64,000 nucleotides of DNA. Source: Salipiger pallidus. GTDB taxonomy: Bacteria; Pseudomonadota; Alphaproteobacteria; Rhodobacterales; Rhodobacteraceae. Under the pieces are notes generated by a model that did no database searches, was not told the DNA's origin, and saw only the letters and a list, made by a program, of their open reading frames with translations. The stretch is from positions 620,001-684,000 of the forward strand of contig NZ_BMJV01000001.1 of NCBI RefSeq assembly GCF_014643635.1. The letters run 5' to 3'. Positions 18,571 through 26,761 of this stretch are shown here, one piece after another. The position numbers and the translations under genes are program-made. The stretch's first letter is position 1, and every line of letters begins with the position of its first letter.

Positions 18571-19710
18571 ATGGCGGATTACGAGAAGGCGGATTACGAG
18601 AACCCCGGCCCGGTCGAGGCCGACTGGAAGGCGGCGATCTCGCCTGTCGAGGAAATCCTCGAGGACGCGCGCAACGGGCGCATGTTCATCCTCGTCGATC
18701 ACGAGGACCGCGAGAACGAGGGCGATCTGGTGATCCCGGCGCAATGGGCCACCCCCGACGTCATCAACTTCATGGCCACCTACGGGCGCGGGCTGATCTG
18801 CCTGTCCATGTCCGCCGAGCGCTGCGATGCGCTGGGGCTCGAGCTCATGTCGACCAACAACAGCTCGCGCCACGAAACCGCCTTCACCACCTCCATCGAG
18901 GCGCGCGAGGGGGTCACCACCGGCATTTCCGCCGCCGACCGTGCGCGCACCATCGCCGTGGCGGTGGATGCCTCCAAGGGGGCTGCCGACATCGCCACGC
19001 CCGGCCACGTCTTCCCCCTGCGCGCCCGCAACGGCGGCGTGCTGGTGCGCGCCGGACACACCGAGGCCGCCGTGGACATCTCGCGCCTTGCGGGGCTGAA
19101 TTCGGCGGGCGTGATCTGCGAGATCATGAACGACGACGGCTCCATGGCCCGCCTGCCGGAGCTGGTGGGCTTTGCCCAGAAGCACGGGCTGAAGATCGGC
19201 ACGATCTCGGATCTCATCAGCTACCGCCGCCGCCACGACAACCTCGTGAAAGTCGAACGCGAGGAGCGTGTCACGTCCGAGTTCGGCGGCGAATGGGACA
19301 TGAAGATCTACTCCGACACCACCCACGGGGACGAACATATCGTGCTGTCCAAGGGCGATCTGTCCGGGGACGCGCCGGTGCTGGTGCGGATGCACGTGCT
19401 CGACCCGATGCTCGACATCGTGGGCACCGGCCACGCGGGACGCTCGGACGAATTCCGCGCCGCGATGAAGGCCGTGGCAGACGAAGGACGCGGCGTCGTG
19501 GTCCTGCTGCGCGACACCGCGATGAAGCTTACCCCGGACGAGGGCGATGCGCCCCGCACCCTGCGCCAGTACGGGCTTGGCGCGCAGATCCTGTCGTCGC
19601 TCGGCCTCTCGCGGCTCGAGCTGCTGACCAATTCGCCCACCCCCAAGGTGGTCGGGCTTGATGCCTACGGGCTCGAGATCACCGGCACCCGCAAGATCGG
19701 AGCGGCCTGA
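18571..19710 (+). CDS. ribB: 3,4-dihydroxy-2-butanone 4-phosphate synthase with degenerate GTP cyclohydrolase II-like domain
   Basis: A 379-residue two-domain protein. The DHBP synthase domain (about residues 22-220) has the acidic active site DHEDRENEGD (43-52), MSTNNSSRHETAFTTSIEA and the HVFPL / GHTEA motifs, so it should convert ribulose 5-phosphate to DHBP in riboflavin synthesis. The C-terminal half has the RibA fold outline (VRMHVLDPMLDI ... LRQYGLGAQIL) but lacks the cysteine trio that holds the catalytic zinc of GTP cyclohydrolase II, so that activity is probably lost. The N-terminus has a repeated EKADYE/ADYE motif. It is followed 1 bp later by ribH. Confidence 0.88.
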   Translation: MADYEKADYENPGPVEADWKAAISPVEEILEDARNGRMFILVDHEDRENEGDLVIPAQWATPDVINFMATYGRGLICLSMSAERCDALGLELMSTNNSSRHETAFTTSIEAREGVTTGISAADRARTIAVAVDASKGAADIATPGHVFPLRARNGGVLVRAGHTEAAVDISRLAGLNSAGVICEIMNDDGSMARLPELVGFAQKHGLKIGTISDLISYRRRHDNLVKVEREERVTSEFGGEWDMKIYSDTTHGDEHIVLSKGDLSGDAPVLVRMHVLDPMLDIVGTGHAGRSDEFRAAMKAVADEGRGVVVLLRDTAMKLTPDEGDAPRTLRQYGLGAQILSSLGLSRLELLTNSPTPKVVGLDAYGLEITGTRKIGAA

Positions 19711-19711
19711 C

Positions 19712-20263
19712 ATGGCATCGAACGAAGAACACTACACCCTGCCCCGCCCCGAGTTCGACGCGCCCGTGAAGGTGCTGATCGTGGTCGCGCCCTACTACAA
19801 GCAGATCGCCGAGCAGCTGGTGAAGGGCGCCGTGGCCGAGATCGAGGCCGTGGGCGGCTTCCACGAGGTCATCGAGGTGCCCGGTGCGCTCGAGGTGCCC
19901 ACCGCCATCGGCATCGCCGAGCGCATGTCCAGCTTCGACGCCTACGTGGCGCTTGGCTGCGTGATCCGGGGCGAAACCACCCATTACGACACCGTCTGCA
20001 ACGACAGCTCGCGCGGGCTGACCCTGCTGGGGCTGCAGGGCCTGTGCATCGGTAACGGTATCCTTACAGTCGAAACCTACGATCAGGCAGCCGTCCGCGC
20101 CGAAGCGGATGGCCAGAACAAGGGGGGCGGTGCTGCCGCTGCGGCCTTGCATCTGCTCGCGCTCGCCCGTAGGTGGGGCTCTTCCCGCAAGGGAGTGGGA
20201 TTCGTCCCCTCCCGTGACGAGTACAAGGTCGCGGGTGACTCGACAGGAAACGACATCGCATGA
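19712..20263 (+). CDS. ribH: 6,7-dimethyl-8-ribityllumazine synthase RibH
   Basis: A 183-residue protein with the lumazine synthase core: VIEVPGALEVPTAIGIAE, YVALGCVIRGETTHYDTVCNDSSRG (catalytic His in the TTHYD motif) and IGNGILTVETYDQA. It condenses the RibB product with the ribityl pyrimidine to make the lumazine precursor of riboflavin. About 20 residues extend past the usual C-terminus. The start is the ATG at 19712, one base after the ribB stop; its end overlaps nusB (ATGA), giving ribB-ribH-nusB as one unit. Confidence 0.95.
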   Translation: MASNEEHYTLPRPEFDAPVKVLIVVAPYYKQIAEQLVKGAVAEIEAVGGFHEVIEVPGALEVPTAIGIAERMSSFDAYVALGCVIRGETTHYDTVCNDSSRGLTLLGLQGLCIGNGILTVETYDQAAVRAEADGQNKGGGAAAAALHLLALARRWGSSRKGVGFVPSRDEYKVAGDSTGNDIA

Positions 20264-20751
20264 CCACCCCCGCCACCCCTTCCGAGCTTTCCGGCAACCA
20301 GAAGCGCAAGATGAAATCCGCCTCGCGGCTCTACGCCGTGCAGGCGCTGTACCAGATGGAAGCGGCCAACGCGGCGGTGGAGCGGGTGCAGAACGAGTTC
20401 ATCGACCACCGTTTCGGCGCCGAGATCGACGATGGTGTGGAAATGCTGGACGGTGACATCGCGCTGTTCTCTTCGGTGACCTCGTCGGCAGTGAACTGGC
20501 AGGCCAAGATCGACCAGATGACCGACCGGGCGCTGGTGGCCAAGTGGCCCATCGCCCGCATCGACCCCACCCTGCGCGCCCTGTTCCGCGCCGCCGGGGC
20601 AGAGCTGGTGGACAGCGAAACACCGTTCCGGGTCATCATCAAGGAATACACCGACGTGGCCGGTGCCTTCTTCCCCGAGGGGCGCGAGGCCAAGTTCGTC
20701 AGCGCTGTGCTGGACCACATGGCCCGCGAGGCGCGGCCCGACTCCTTCTGA
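20260..20751 (+). CDS. nusB: transcription antitermination factor NusB
   Basis: A 163-residue all-helical NusB. Conserved features are the N-terminal SASRLYAVQALYQME, the central KWPIARIDPTLRALFRAAGAEL and C-terminal FVSAVLDHMARE. With NusE (ribosomal S10) it binds boxA of rRNA transcripts for antitermination. The common ribH-nusB pairing is kept and translation is coupled by ATGA. A terminator with a UUCG loop follows at 20775. Confidence 0.93.
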   Translation: MTTPATPSELSGNQKRKMKSASRLYAVQALYQMEAANAAVERVQNEFIDHRFGAEIDDGVEMLDGDIALFSSVTSSAVNWQAKIDQMTDRALVAKWPIARIDPTLRALFRAAGAELVDSETPFRVIIKEYTDVAGAFFPEGREAKFVSAVLDHMAREARPDSF

Positions 20752-20774
20752 GCGCTTCGGACGCGATGATCTGC

Positions 20775-20799
20775 AAGGCGGCCTTCGGGTCGCCTTTTT
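20775..20799 (+). terminator. rho-independent terminator after nusB
   Basis: AAGGCGGCC, loop TTCG, GGTCGCCTT and a T-run: a 9-bp stem with one mismatch and a stable UUCG tetraloop, 23 bp after the nusB stop. Confidence 0.9.
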
Positions 20800-20917
20800 C
20801 GTTGCCGCCCCTTTCTATGCTTTTTCGCTTCCCGGCGCCTCGGGCGTTTACCTCATCTTAGAGCAACGCCCGCTACCAGTCCTCTCACGGCTTTCCTTAG
20901 AAAGAGGACATATCTTC

Positions 20918-22042
20918 ATGGCAGAACTTCATGCACAGGCGGAGGCAGCGCCCGTTACGATCACACAGGCGGATCGCCTCGTCGAAAAGGCGATCGCCCA
21001 GCCGCTGACCGACGGCGGGCTGCGCACGGCCGAGCTGCTGACCGAGGCGCTTGACCTCGATCCCCAGCATCACCGCGCGCGCATCCTGCTCGAACGGCTG
21101 CACCAGATGTTCGTGCCCCGCTGGCATTTCCCGATGATGGCAGACACCGACCGCAACCGCGCTTACGCCGAGGCCATCGCCGCCAAGGTAAAACCCGGGG
21201 ACGTCGTGCTCGATATCGGCTGCGGTGCGGGGCTCACGGCGATGCTGTCGGCGCGCGCGGGCGCGAAACACGTCTACACCTGCGAACAGCAGCCCCTGAT
21301 TGCCGAAACCGCCAAGCGCGTGATTGCCGCCAACGGGCTGTCGGACCGCATTACGGTGATCTCCAAGCCCTCGCACCAGCTGGAGGTAGGTGTCGACCTG
21401 CCCGAACCCGCCGACGTGGTGGTGTCGGAGATTGTCGATACCATGATGCTGGGCGAAGGCGCGCTGGCGACACTGCTGCATGCCATGGTCAAGCTTGCCA
21501 AACCCGAGGCACGGGCGATCCCCGAAAGCGGGCGGCTGATGGCGCAGGCGGTGGAAAGCGACCGCATCCTCGAGCTTTGGCGCCCGCGCGAGGCCGAGGG
21601 CTTTGATCTCGGGGCGTTCCACCATTTCGCCAAGGTGGCGCAGCTTACCCCCAACGACATCGAGGCCTGCGGCCTGTCCCCCGTGGGCGAGGCGACCGAG
21701 CTGTTTTCCTTCGATTTCGTGCGCCCCAAGCTCGGCGCCGCCAGCACCATGCTGGATCTGCCCTGCTCGGCCCATGGCATGATCCACGCGGTGCTGGTGT
21801 TCTTCGAGATGCAGCTGGCGCCCGGTATCATCGTCTCGAACGGGGCGGGCAACGGGGGCCACTGGGGGCGCACGGCGTTCCTGCTCGATCGGCCAGTCCC
21901 GTCAGAACCCGGCAGCAGCCTGCGGCTGAGCGCGCGTCATGACGGTGCCGAACTGAGCCTGTCGGTGGACGGCAGCGACACCCCTGCCCCGCGCTGGCGG
22001 CGCGAGAACCGGCCCACAGACAACAGCGTCCGGGTGGCCTGA
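20918..22042 (+). CDS. class I SAM-dependent methyltransferase resembling protein arginine methyltransferases (PRMT7-like)
   Basis: A 374-residue protein. SAM motif I VLDIGCGAGLTAMLSARAGA (about residues 92-111) is followed by the post-I acidic loop TCEQQP, the double-E-like loop SEIVDTMMLGEGA, and a beta-barrel-like C-terminal half ending in GHWGRTAFLL, which resembles the THW loop of arginine methyltransferases. An N-terminal helical part (DLDPQHHRARILLERLH) looks like a TPR remnant. The predicted role is methylation of a protein arginine, but substrate and true PRMT activity are inference. The start ATG at 20918 has AGAGGA before it; the open frame upstream overlaps nusB. Confidence 0.75.
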   Translation: MAELHAQAEAAPVTITQADRLVEKAIAQPLTDGGLRTAELLTEALDLDPQHHRARILLERLHQMFVPRWHFPMMADTDRNRAYAEAIAAKVKPGDVVLDIGCGAGLTAMLSARAGAKHVYTCEQQPLIAETAKRVIAANGLSDRITVISKPSHQLEVGVDLPEPADVVVSEIVDTMMLGEGALATLLHAMVKLAKPEARAIPESGRLMAQAVESDRILELWRPREAEGFDLGAFHHFAKVAQLTPNDIEACGLSPVGEATELFSFDFVRPKLGAASTMLDLPCSAHGMIHAVLVFFEMQLAPGIIVSNGAGNGGHWGRTAFLLDRPVPSEPGSSLRLSARHDGAELSLSVDGSDTPAPRWRRENRPTDNSVRVA

Positions 22043-22199
22043 CGCCGCAACGGCACGACGCGCCAGAAACGGTCTGTAGGGGATGGCATCGGCGACGACT
22101 GCCCCAACGTGTGCAAGCGCATAAAGAGCAGGCTCCAACCGGGCGGGCTCAAAAGGGACGTGCCCCAAAACCGAAAGGCACAACGAAGCAGGCCCAAAC

Positions 22200-22229
22200 A
22201 AAAAAGCCGGAGCGGTCATCCGCTCCGGC
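22200..22229 (-). terminator. rho-independent terminator of the RND efflux operon
   Basis: On the minus strand: GCCGGAGCGG, loop ATGA, CCGCTCCGGC then six T. A perfect 10-bp stem, 36 bp after the outer-membrane factor stop. Confidence 0.92.
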
Positions 22230-22264
22230 CTTCCCTGACCCGTTCTGGATCGGTGGTCCCGAGG

Positions 22265-23647
22265 TCAGTTGACCTCGGCCACGGTGACGGTGGCGGCTGG
22301 CAGTGCCCACCCCTTGCCGGCAGCGACCTGCAGCGTCGCCCAGCTTGCGGCAAGGTCGCGCAGGTTGGACGCCAGCGTCAGGCGCGACCCGGCAAGCGAA
22401 CGCTGAACGTCCAGCAGGTCGAGCAGCGTGGTGGTGCCGCCGTTGTAGGTCTCGCGCGACAGGGACACGACGCGCTCGTAGCTCGACACGCTGCGACGGT
22501 AGGCGGCAACGGCGCGCTGGGTGCGGATGTACTCGGTCTGAGCCGCCTGCACCTCCTCAACTGCCGACAGCACGCTCGAGCGCCATTCGAGCTCGGCCGC
22601 CTCGGCAGCGGCCACCTTGGCATCTCGGTTGGCGCGCAGCAGCGGCTGCGACAGCACCGGGATCGACACCTGCGGTCCGAAGGTCCAGCTGCGGGTGGCA
22701 TTGGCCGCTGTCACCGTGCCGCCAAGGCTCAGCGACGGATAGAGCTCGGCCTCGGCAACCCCCACGTCCGCCACGGCAGCGGCAAAGTCACGTTCGGCCG
22801 CACGCACGTCGGGACGGTTGCGCAACAGGTCCGCCGGGATGCCGGCAGACGCGCTGCCGCCACGGGCAGCGGGCTGTGCCGCTCCGCGTTGAAGCCGCGT
22901 CTCGATCTGCTGCGCCGGCACCGCAAGCAGGGTCGCGATGGCATAGGACGACGCCGCAAAGCCGCTTTCGAGCGACGGCAGCGACGCCAGCGCCTCGTCC
23001 AGCGCGGCTTGCGCCTGCGCTTCATCAAGCGCTGTGGCCGCCCCGGCTTCGCGCTGGCTCTGGACGAGGCTCAGGGTCTCGCGGCGGGTGCCAAGGGTCT
23101 GGCGGGTGATCGCAAGGGCGTTCTGGAAATAGCGCAGATCGATGTAGGTGGACACCAGCGACGACAGGAAGCCCAGCCGTGCCTCGCCCACGCTCAGTTC
23201 CGCGGATTCCAGCGAGGCCAGCGCGCTTTCGCGCGACCGGCGCTCCCCACCGAAGAGATCGAACACATAGTTCGGGCTGAAGCTGGCGCTGTCCGAGAAG
23301 GTGCCTTCGACGCCCTCGGCACCGGAATACGTGCGCGAGCCGCCGACCCCGCCCGAGATCTGTGCCGGAAGCCCGGTGGCGCGGGCGGCCGCCTGGGCCT
23401 GTTTCACCCGGGCGATCGCGGTCTTGATGTCGAGGTTCTGATCAAGCCCTTGCTGCACCAGGTCGTTCAGGATCGCGTCGTTGTAGGCGCGCCACCAGTA
23501 TTGCTGCGACGCCTCGCCGATCGGGGCGGGACCGCCGTCGGCGAAACTGGTGGCAAGCGTCGCGGACGGTGCCGAATAATTTGGCCCCACGGTGCAGGCT
23601 GCAAGCACCAGTGCCGTCGAAAGAAGAAGAAGCGGTTTCACTGTCAT
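22265..23647 (-). CDS. efflux outer-membrane lipoprotein, NodT/OprM family
   Basis: A 460-residue TolC-like outer-membrane channel. The N-terminus is a lipoprotein signal with lipobox LAAC (Cys18), then TVGPNY, the usual OprM-family start. Two OEP repeats follow (IARVKQAQAAARATGLP ... and PDVRAAERDFAAAVADVGVAEAELYPSLSLGG), each forming coiled-coil helices and two barrel strands. It takes drugs or other small molecules from the RND pump across the outer membrane. Its ATG overlaps the RND stop (ATGA), so it is the third gene of the MFP-RND-OMF operon. Confidence 0.92.
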   Translation of the reverse strand: MTVKPLLLLSTALVLAACTVGPNYSAPSATLATSFADGGPAPIGEASQQYWWRAYNDAILNDLVQQGLDQNLDIKTAIARVKQAQAAARATGLPAQISGGVGGSRTYSGAEGVEGTFSDSASFSPNYVFDLFGGERRSRESALASLESAELSVGEARLGFLSSLVSTYIDLRYFQNALAITRQTLGTRRETLSLVQSQREAGAATALDEAQAQAALDEALASLPSLESGFAASSYAIATLLAVPAQQIETRLQRGAAQPAARGGSASAGIPADLLRNRPDVRAAERDFAAAVADVGVAEAELYPSLSLGGTVTAANATRSWTFGPQVSIPVLSQPLLRANRDAKVAAAEAAELEWRSSVLSAVEEVQAAQTEYIRTQRAVAAYRRSVSSYERVVSLSRETYNGGTTTLLDLLDVQRSLAGSRLTLASNLRDLAASWATLQVAAGKGWALPAATVTVAEVN

Positions 23648-26600
23648 TGCCTCGATGGTTTTATATCTGTTCGGCGGACGAGCCGCATGATGAGCACGTA
23701 GAAGGCCGGCACCATGAAGATGCCGATGAAGGTCGACGCGATCATCCCGCCGATGACTCCTGTGCCGATTGCATTTTGCGCGCTAGCGCCCGCCCCGCTG
23801 GCCGTGGCAAGGGGCAGCACGCCGAGGATGAAGGACAACGCGGTCATCAGAATCGGCCGCAGGCGGAGCCGCGCAGCCTCGGTGGCCGCCTCCGCGATGC
23901 CCATACCCTTCGCACGAAGGCTTTCGGCAAACTCCACGATAAGGATCGCATTGCGTGCCGCAAGGCCAATCGTCGTGAGCATGCCGACCTTGAAATAAAC
24001 ATCGTTGGACTGACTGAAAAGCCACGCCGCAAGCATCGCGCCCAGCACCCCCACGGGCACGGCAAGCATCACCGAGAACGGGATCGCCCAGCTTTCATAT
24101 AGCGCGGCCAGCGCGAGAAAGATCACCAGCGCCGAGATTGCGTAGAGCATCGGCGCCTGACTGCCCGACTGCCGTTCCTGGAAGCTGATGCCGGTCCAGG
24201 CGGTGCCGTAACCGCCATCCATGGCTGCCACGAGGCGCTCCATCTCCTCCATGGCCGCGCCGGAGCTGATGCCGTTCGCCGGCGAGCCCGATACCTCGAG
24301 CGCCGCGGTCCCGCCGTAGCGTTGCAGCGTCGGCGACACAGGTTCCCATTGAGTGGTCATGAAGGCGTCGAAGGGCACCATCTCGCCATCGGTGTTCACC
24401 GCGTACCAGTCGAGGATATGTTCGGGCTGCATTCTGTATTCCGCAGCCGCCTGCACGATGACCGGGCGCAGCGAATTGCCGAGGATGAAGTCGTTCACGT
24501 CCGTGCCGCCGAAGATCGTCGACAGCAGGCCGTTGACGCTCGGCAGGCTGACGCCGAAGCTCTCCGCCTTGGCCTGATCGATGTCGATGCGCAGGGCGCT
24601 TTCCTCGTCCGTCCCGCGCGCATCCACGTTGGTCAGCATCTCGTTGCCCGAAGCGCTTGCCACCAGCTCGTCCGCGGCGGCGCGCAGCGCTTCGGGCCCG
24701 TTGCCCGCCTGGTCGATGAGATACATGGAAAAGCCGCCGGTGTTGCCCATGCCGGGGATAGACGGAGGCTGCATGAACATCACCCGCCCGGCCCGGTGCG
24801 ACATGAATCGCATGTTGGCCCGCTGCGCGAGACTGGCGGCGCTCAGATCCTCGTTGCCCTCACGCGCCTCGAAATCGCGCAGTTTGACGAACACCATGGC
24901 GTTGTTCTGCCCTGACCCGCCAAAGCCGAAGCCAAGCGCGGCGAACGTGGATTCGACCGTCGCGCCCTCTTCGTTCAGCAAGTAATCTTCGACCTCCTGC
25001 ACGGTCTGGAGGGTCTGCTGGCTGGTGGAGCCTTCGGTCAGCTGCACCATGGTCATCAGCACGCCCTGATCCTCGGTGGGAATGAACGAGTTTTCGAGCC
25101 GCTCGTAGACGAACCACGCGCCGCCGAGCACGCCGCCAAGCACCACGAGCACCAGAACCGGGGCCCGCAGGCTGGCCCTCACGCCCGAGGTGTAGCCCGC
25201 AACGCAGCGATCCATGCCGTGGTTGAACCAGCGCGCCGGGGCAAAGCTCGGCTCGCCGTGCGAGGGCTTCAGCAGGCGCGCCCCCATGGGCGGCGACAGG
25301 ATTATCGCAAAGATGAAGGACAGCGCCATCGCCGCGACCATGGTGATCGAGAACTGCCGGTAGATGACCCCGGTAGAGCCGCCGAAGAAAGCCATGGGCA
25401 GGAACACCGCCGCCAGCACCACGTTGATGCCAAGCAGAGCCGAGGTGATCTCGTTCATGCTTTTCTTCGTGGCTGCGAGGGGCGACAGCTTTTCTTCGTC
25501 CATGATGCGCTCGATGTTCTCGACCACGACGATGGCGTCATCGACCAGCAGGCCGATGGCGAGCACCATGGCGAACATGGTCAGCGTGTTGATCGAATAC
25601 CCGGTCACGTAGAGCACGGCAAATGTCCCCGCGAGCACCACCGGAACAGCGATGAGCGGGATCAGGGTCGCACGCCAGCTTTGCAGAAAGATGACGAGCA
25701 CCAGCGTCACCAGGATCACCGCCTCGATCAGCGTGTGGTAGACCTGCTCGATGGACAGCTCGACGAAGGGAGAGGTGTCGTAGGCGACACGGAACTCCAC
25801 CCCTTCGGGCAGCGCGTTCTCGAGCCCGGCCATGGTGTCGCGAACGGCGGCGGCGGTGTCGACGGCGTTGGCGCCGGTGGCCAGATTGACCCCGAAGCCC
25901 GCGGCGTTGAGCCCATCAAAGCGCGAATCCGAGCCGTAGCTTTCCTGCCCGATCTCCACATCCGCCACGTCTGCAAGGCGCACCACCCCGCCGCCTTCAT
26001 CGCTGCGCAGCAGGATCTGTTCAAACTCGCGAACAGAGGTCAGCTGGCTTTGCGCCGTCACCGTGGCAGTGAACTGCTGGCCCTGCACCGTGGGCTGATC
26101 CCCGAGCGAGCCGACCGAGACGGTGGTGTTCTGGTTCTGCACCGCCGTCACCACATCCGAGGCGGTCAGCTGGTAGCGGGCCAGCGCGATCGGGTCGAGC
26201 CAGACACGCATGGCGTAGCCCGAGCCGAAGACGTTGATGCTGCCGACACCCTCGGTGCGCTGGATCGGCCCCTCAACGGTTTCCGACAGGATATCACCCA
26301 GCTGCAGCGTGCTCTGCGCGCCGTCGGTGGACACCAGCGCGCCAACCATAAGGATCGACGACGTGGACCGCGTGACCGTTACCCCCCGGCTCTGAACCAC
26401 TGAGGGCAGCTGGCTTGCAACCTGGCTGACCTTCGTCTGCACCTCGTTCTGGGCGTCCACCGGATCAACACTGTCGTCGAACACCAACGACACCGAGCCG
26501 CGCCCTTCGGAGCTTTGCGCAGTCATGTAGAGCATGCCGTCGAGGCCGGTCATGTTGTCCTCGATGACCCGCGTCACCGAGTTTTCCACGGCTGAAGCGG

Positions 26601-26757
26601 TGGCCCCGCCGTAGCTGGCCGAGACGCGCACCGTCGTGGGCGCGATGTCGGGATATTGCGCCACGGGCAACGATACATAGGACCAGATGCCCGCGAGAAC
26701 GGCCATCAGGGCTAGCACCCAGGCAAAGACCGGGCGACGGATGAAGAAGCTACCCAT
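23644..26757 (-). CDS. RND efflux pump inner-membrane transporter, HAE1 (AcrB/MexB) family
   Basis: A 1037-residue RND transporter with 12 membrane segments and two large periplasmic loops. FFIRRPVFAWVLALMAVLAG (residues 3-22) is the HAE1 start; LLVDDAIVVVENIERIM carries the paired Asp residues of TM4 needed for proton flow, and the repeat GLAARNAILIVEFAE lies in TM10. It exports hydrophobic or amphipathic compounds using the proton gradient as a trimer with the MFP and OMF encoded on either side. I choose the ATG at 26757 (MGSFFIRRP), 4 bp after the MFP stop, over an upstream in-frame ATG inside the MFP gene. Confidence 0.95.
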   Translation of the reverse strand: MGSFFIRRPVFAWVLALMAVLAGIWSYVSLPVAQYPDIAPTTVRVSASYGGATASAVENSVTRVIEDNMTGLDGMLYMTAQSSEGRGSVSLVFDDSVDPVDAQNEVQTKVSQVASQLPSVVQSRGVTVTRSTSSILMVGALVSTDGAQSTLQLGDILSETVEGPIQRTEGVGSINVFGSGYAMRVWLDPIALARYQLTASDVVTAVQNQNTTVSVGSLGDQPTVQGQQFTATVTAQSQLTSVREFEQILLRSDEGGGVVRLADVADVEIGQESYGSDSRFDGLNAAGFGVNLATGANAVDTAAAVRDTMAGLENALPEGVEFRVAYDTSPFVELSIEQVYHTLIEAVILVTLVLVIFLQSWRATLIPLIAVPVVLAGTFAVLYVTGYSINTLTMFAMVLAIGLLVDDAIVVVENIERIMDEEKLSPLAATKKSMNEITSALLGINVVLAAVFLPMAFFGGSTGVIYRQFSITMVAAMALSFIFAIILSPPMGARLLKPSHGEPSFAPARWFNHGMDRCVAGYTSGVRASLRAPVLVLVVLGGVLGGAWFVYERLENSFIPTEDQGVLMTMVQLTEGSTSQQTLQTVQEVEDYLLNEEGATVESTFAALGFGFGGSGQNNAMVFVKLRDFEAREGNEDLSAASLAQRANMRFMSHRAGRVMFMQPPSIPGMGNTGGFSMYLIDQAGNGPEALRAAADELVASASGNEMLTNVDARGTDEESALRIDIDQAKAESFGVSLPSVNGLLSTIFGGTDVNDFILGNSLRPVIVQAAAEYRMQPEHILDWYAVNTDGEMVPFDAFMTTQWEPVSPTLQRYGGTAALEVSGSPANGISSGAAMEEMERLVAAMDGGYGTAWTGISFQERQSGSQAPMLYAISALVIFLALAALYESWAIPFSVMLAVPVGVLGAMLAAWLFSQSNDVYFKVGMLTTIGLAARNAILIVEFAESLRAKGMGIAEAATEAARLRLRPILMTALSFILGVLPLATASGAGASAQNAIGTGVIGGMIASTFIGIFMVPAFYVLIMRLVRRTDIKPSRQ

Positions 26758-26761
26758 GATT

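Noticed and set aside
25219-26403. 394-codon plus-strand frame inside the RND transporter
   Set aside because: Shadow frame, His/Arg-rich and without any domain.
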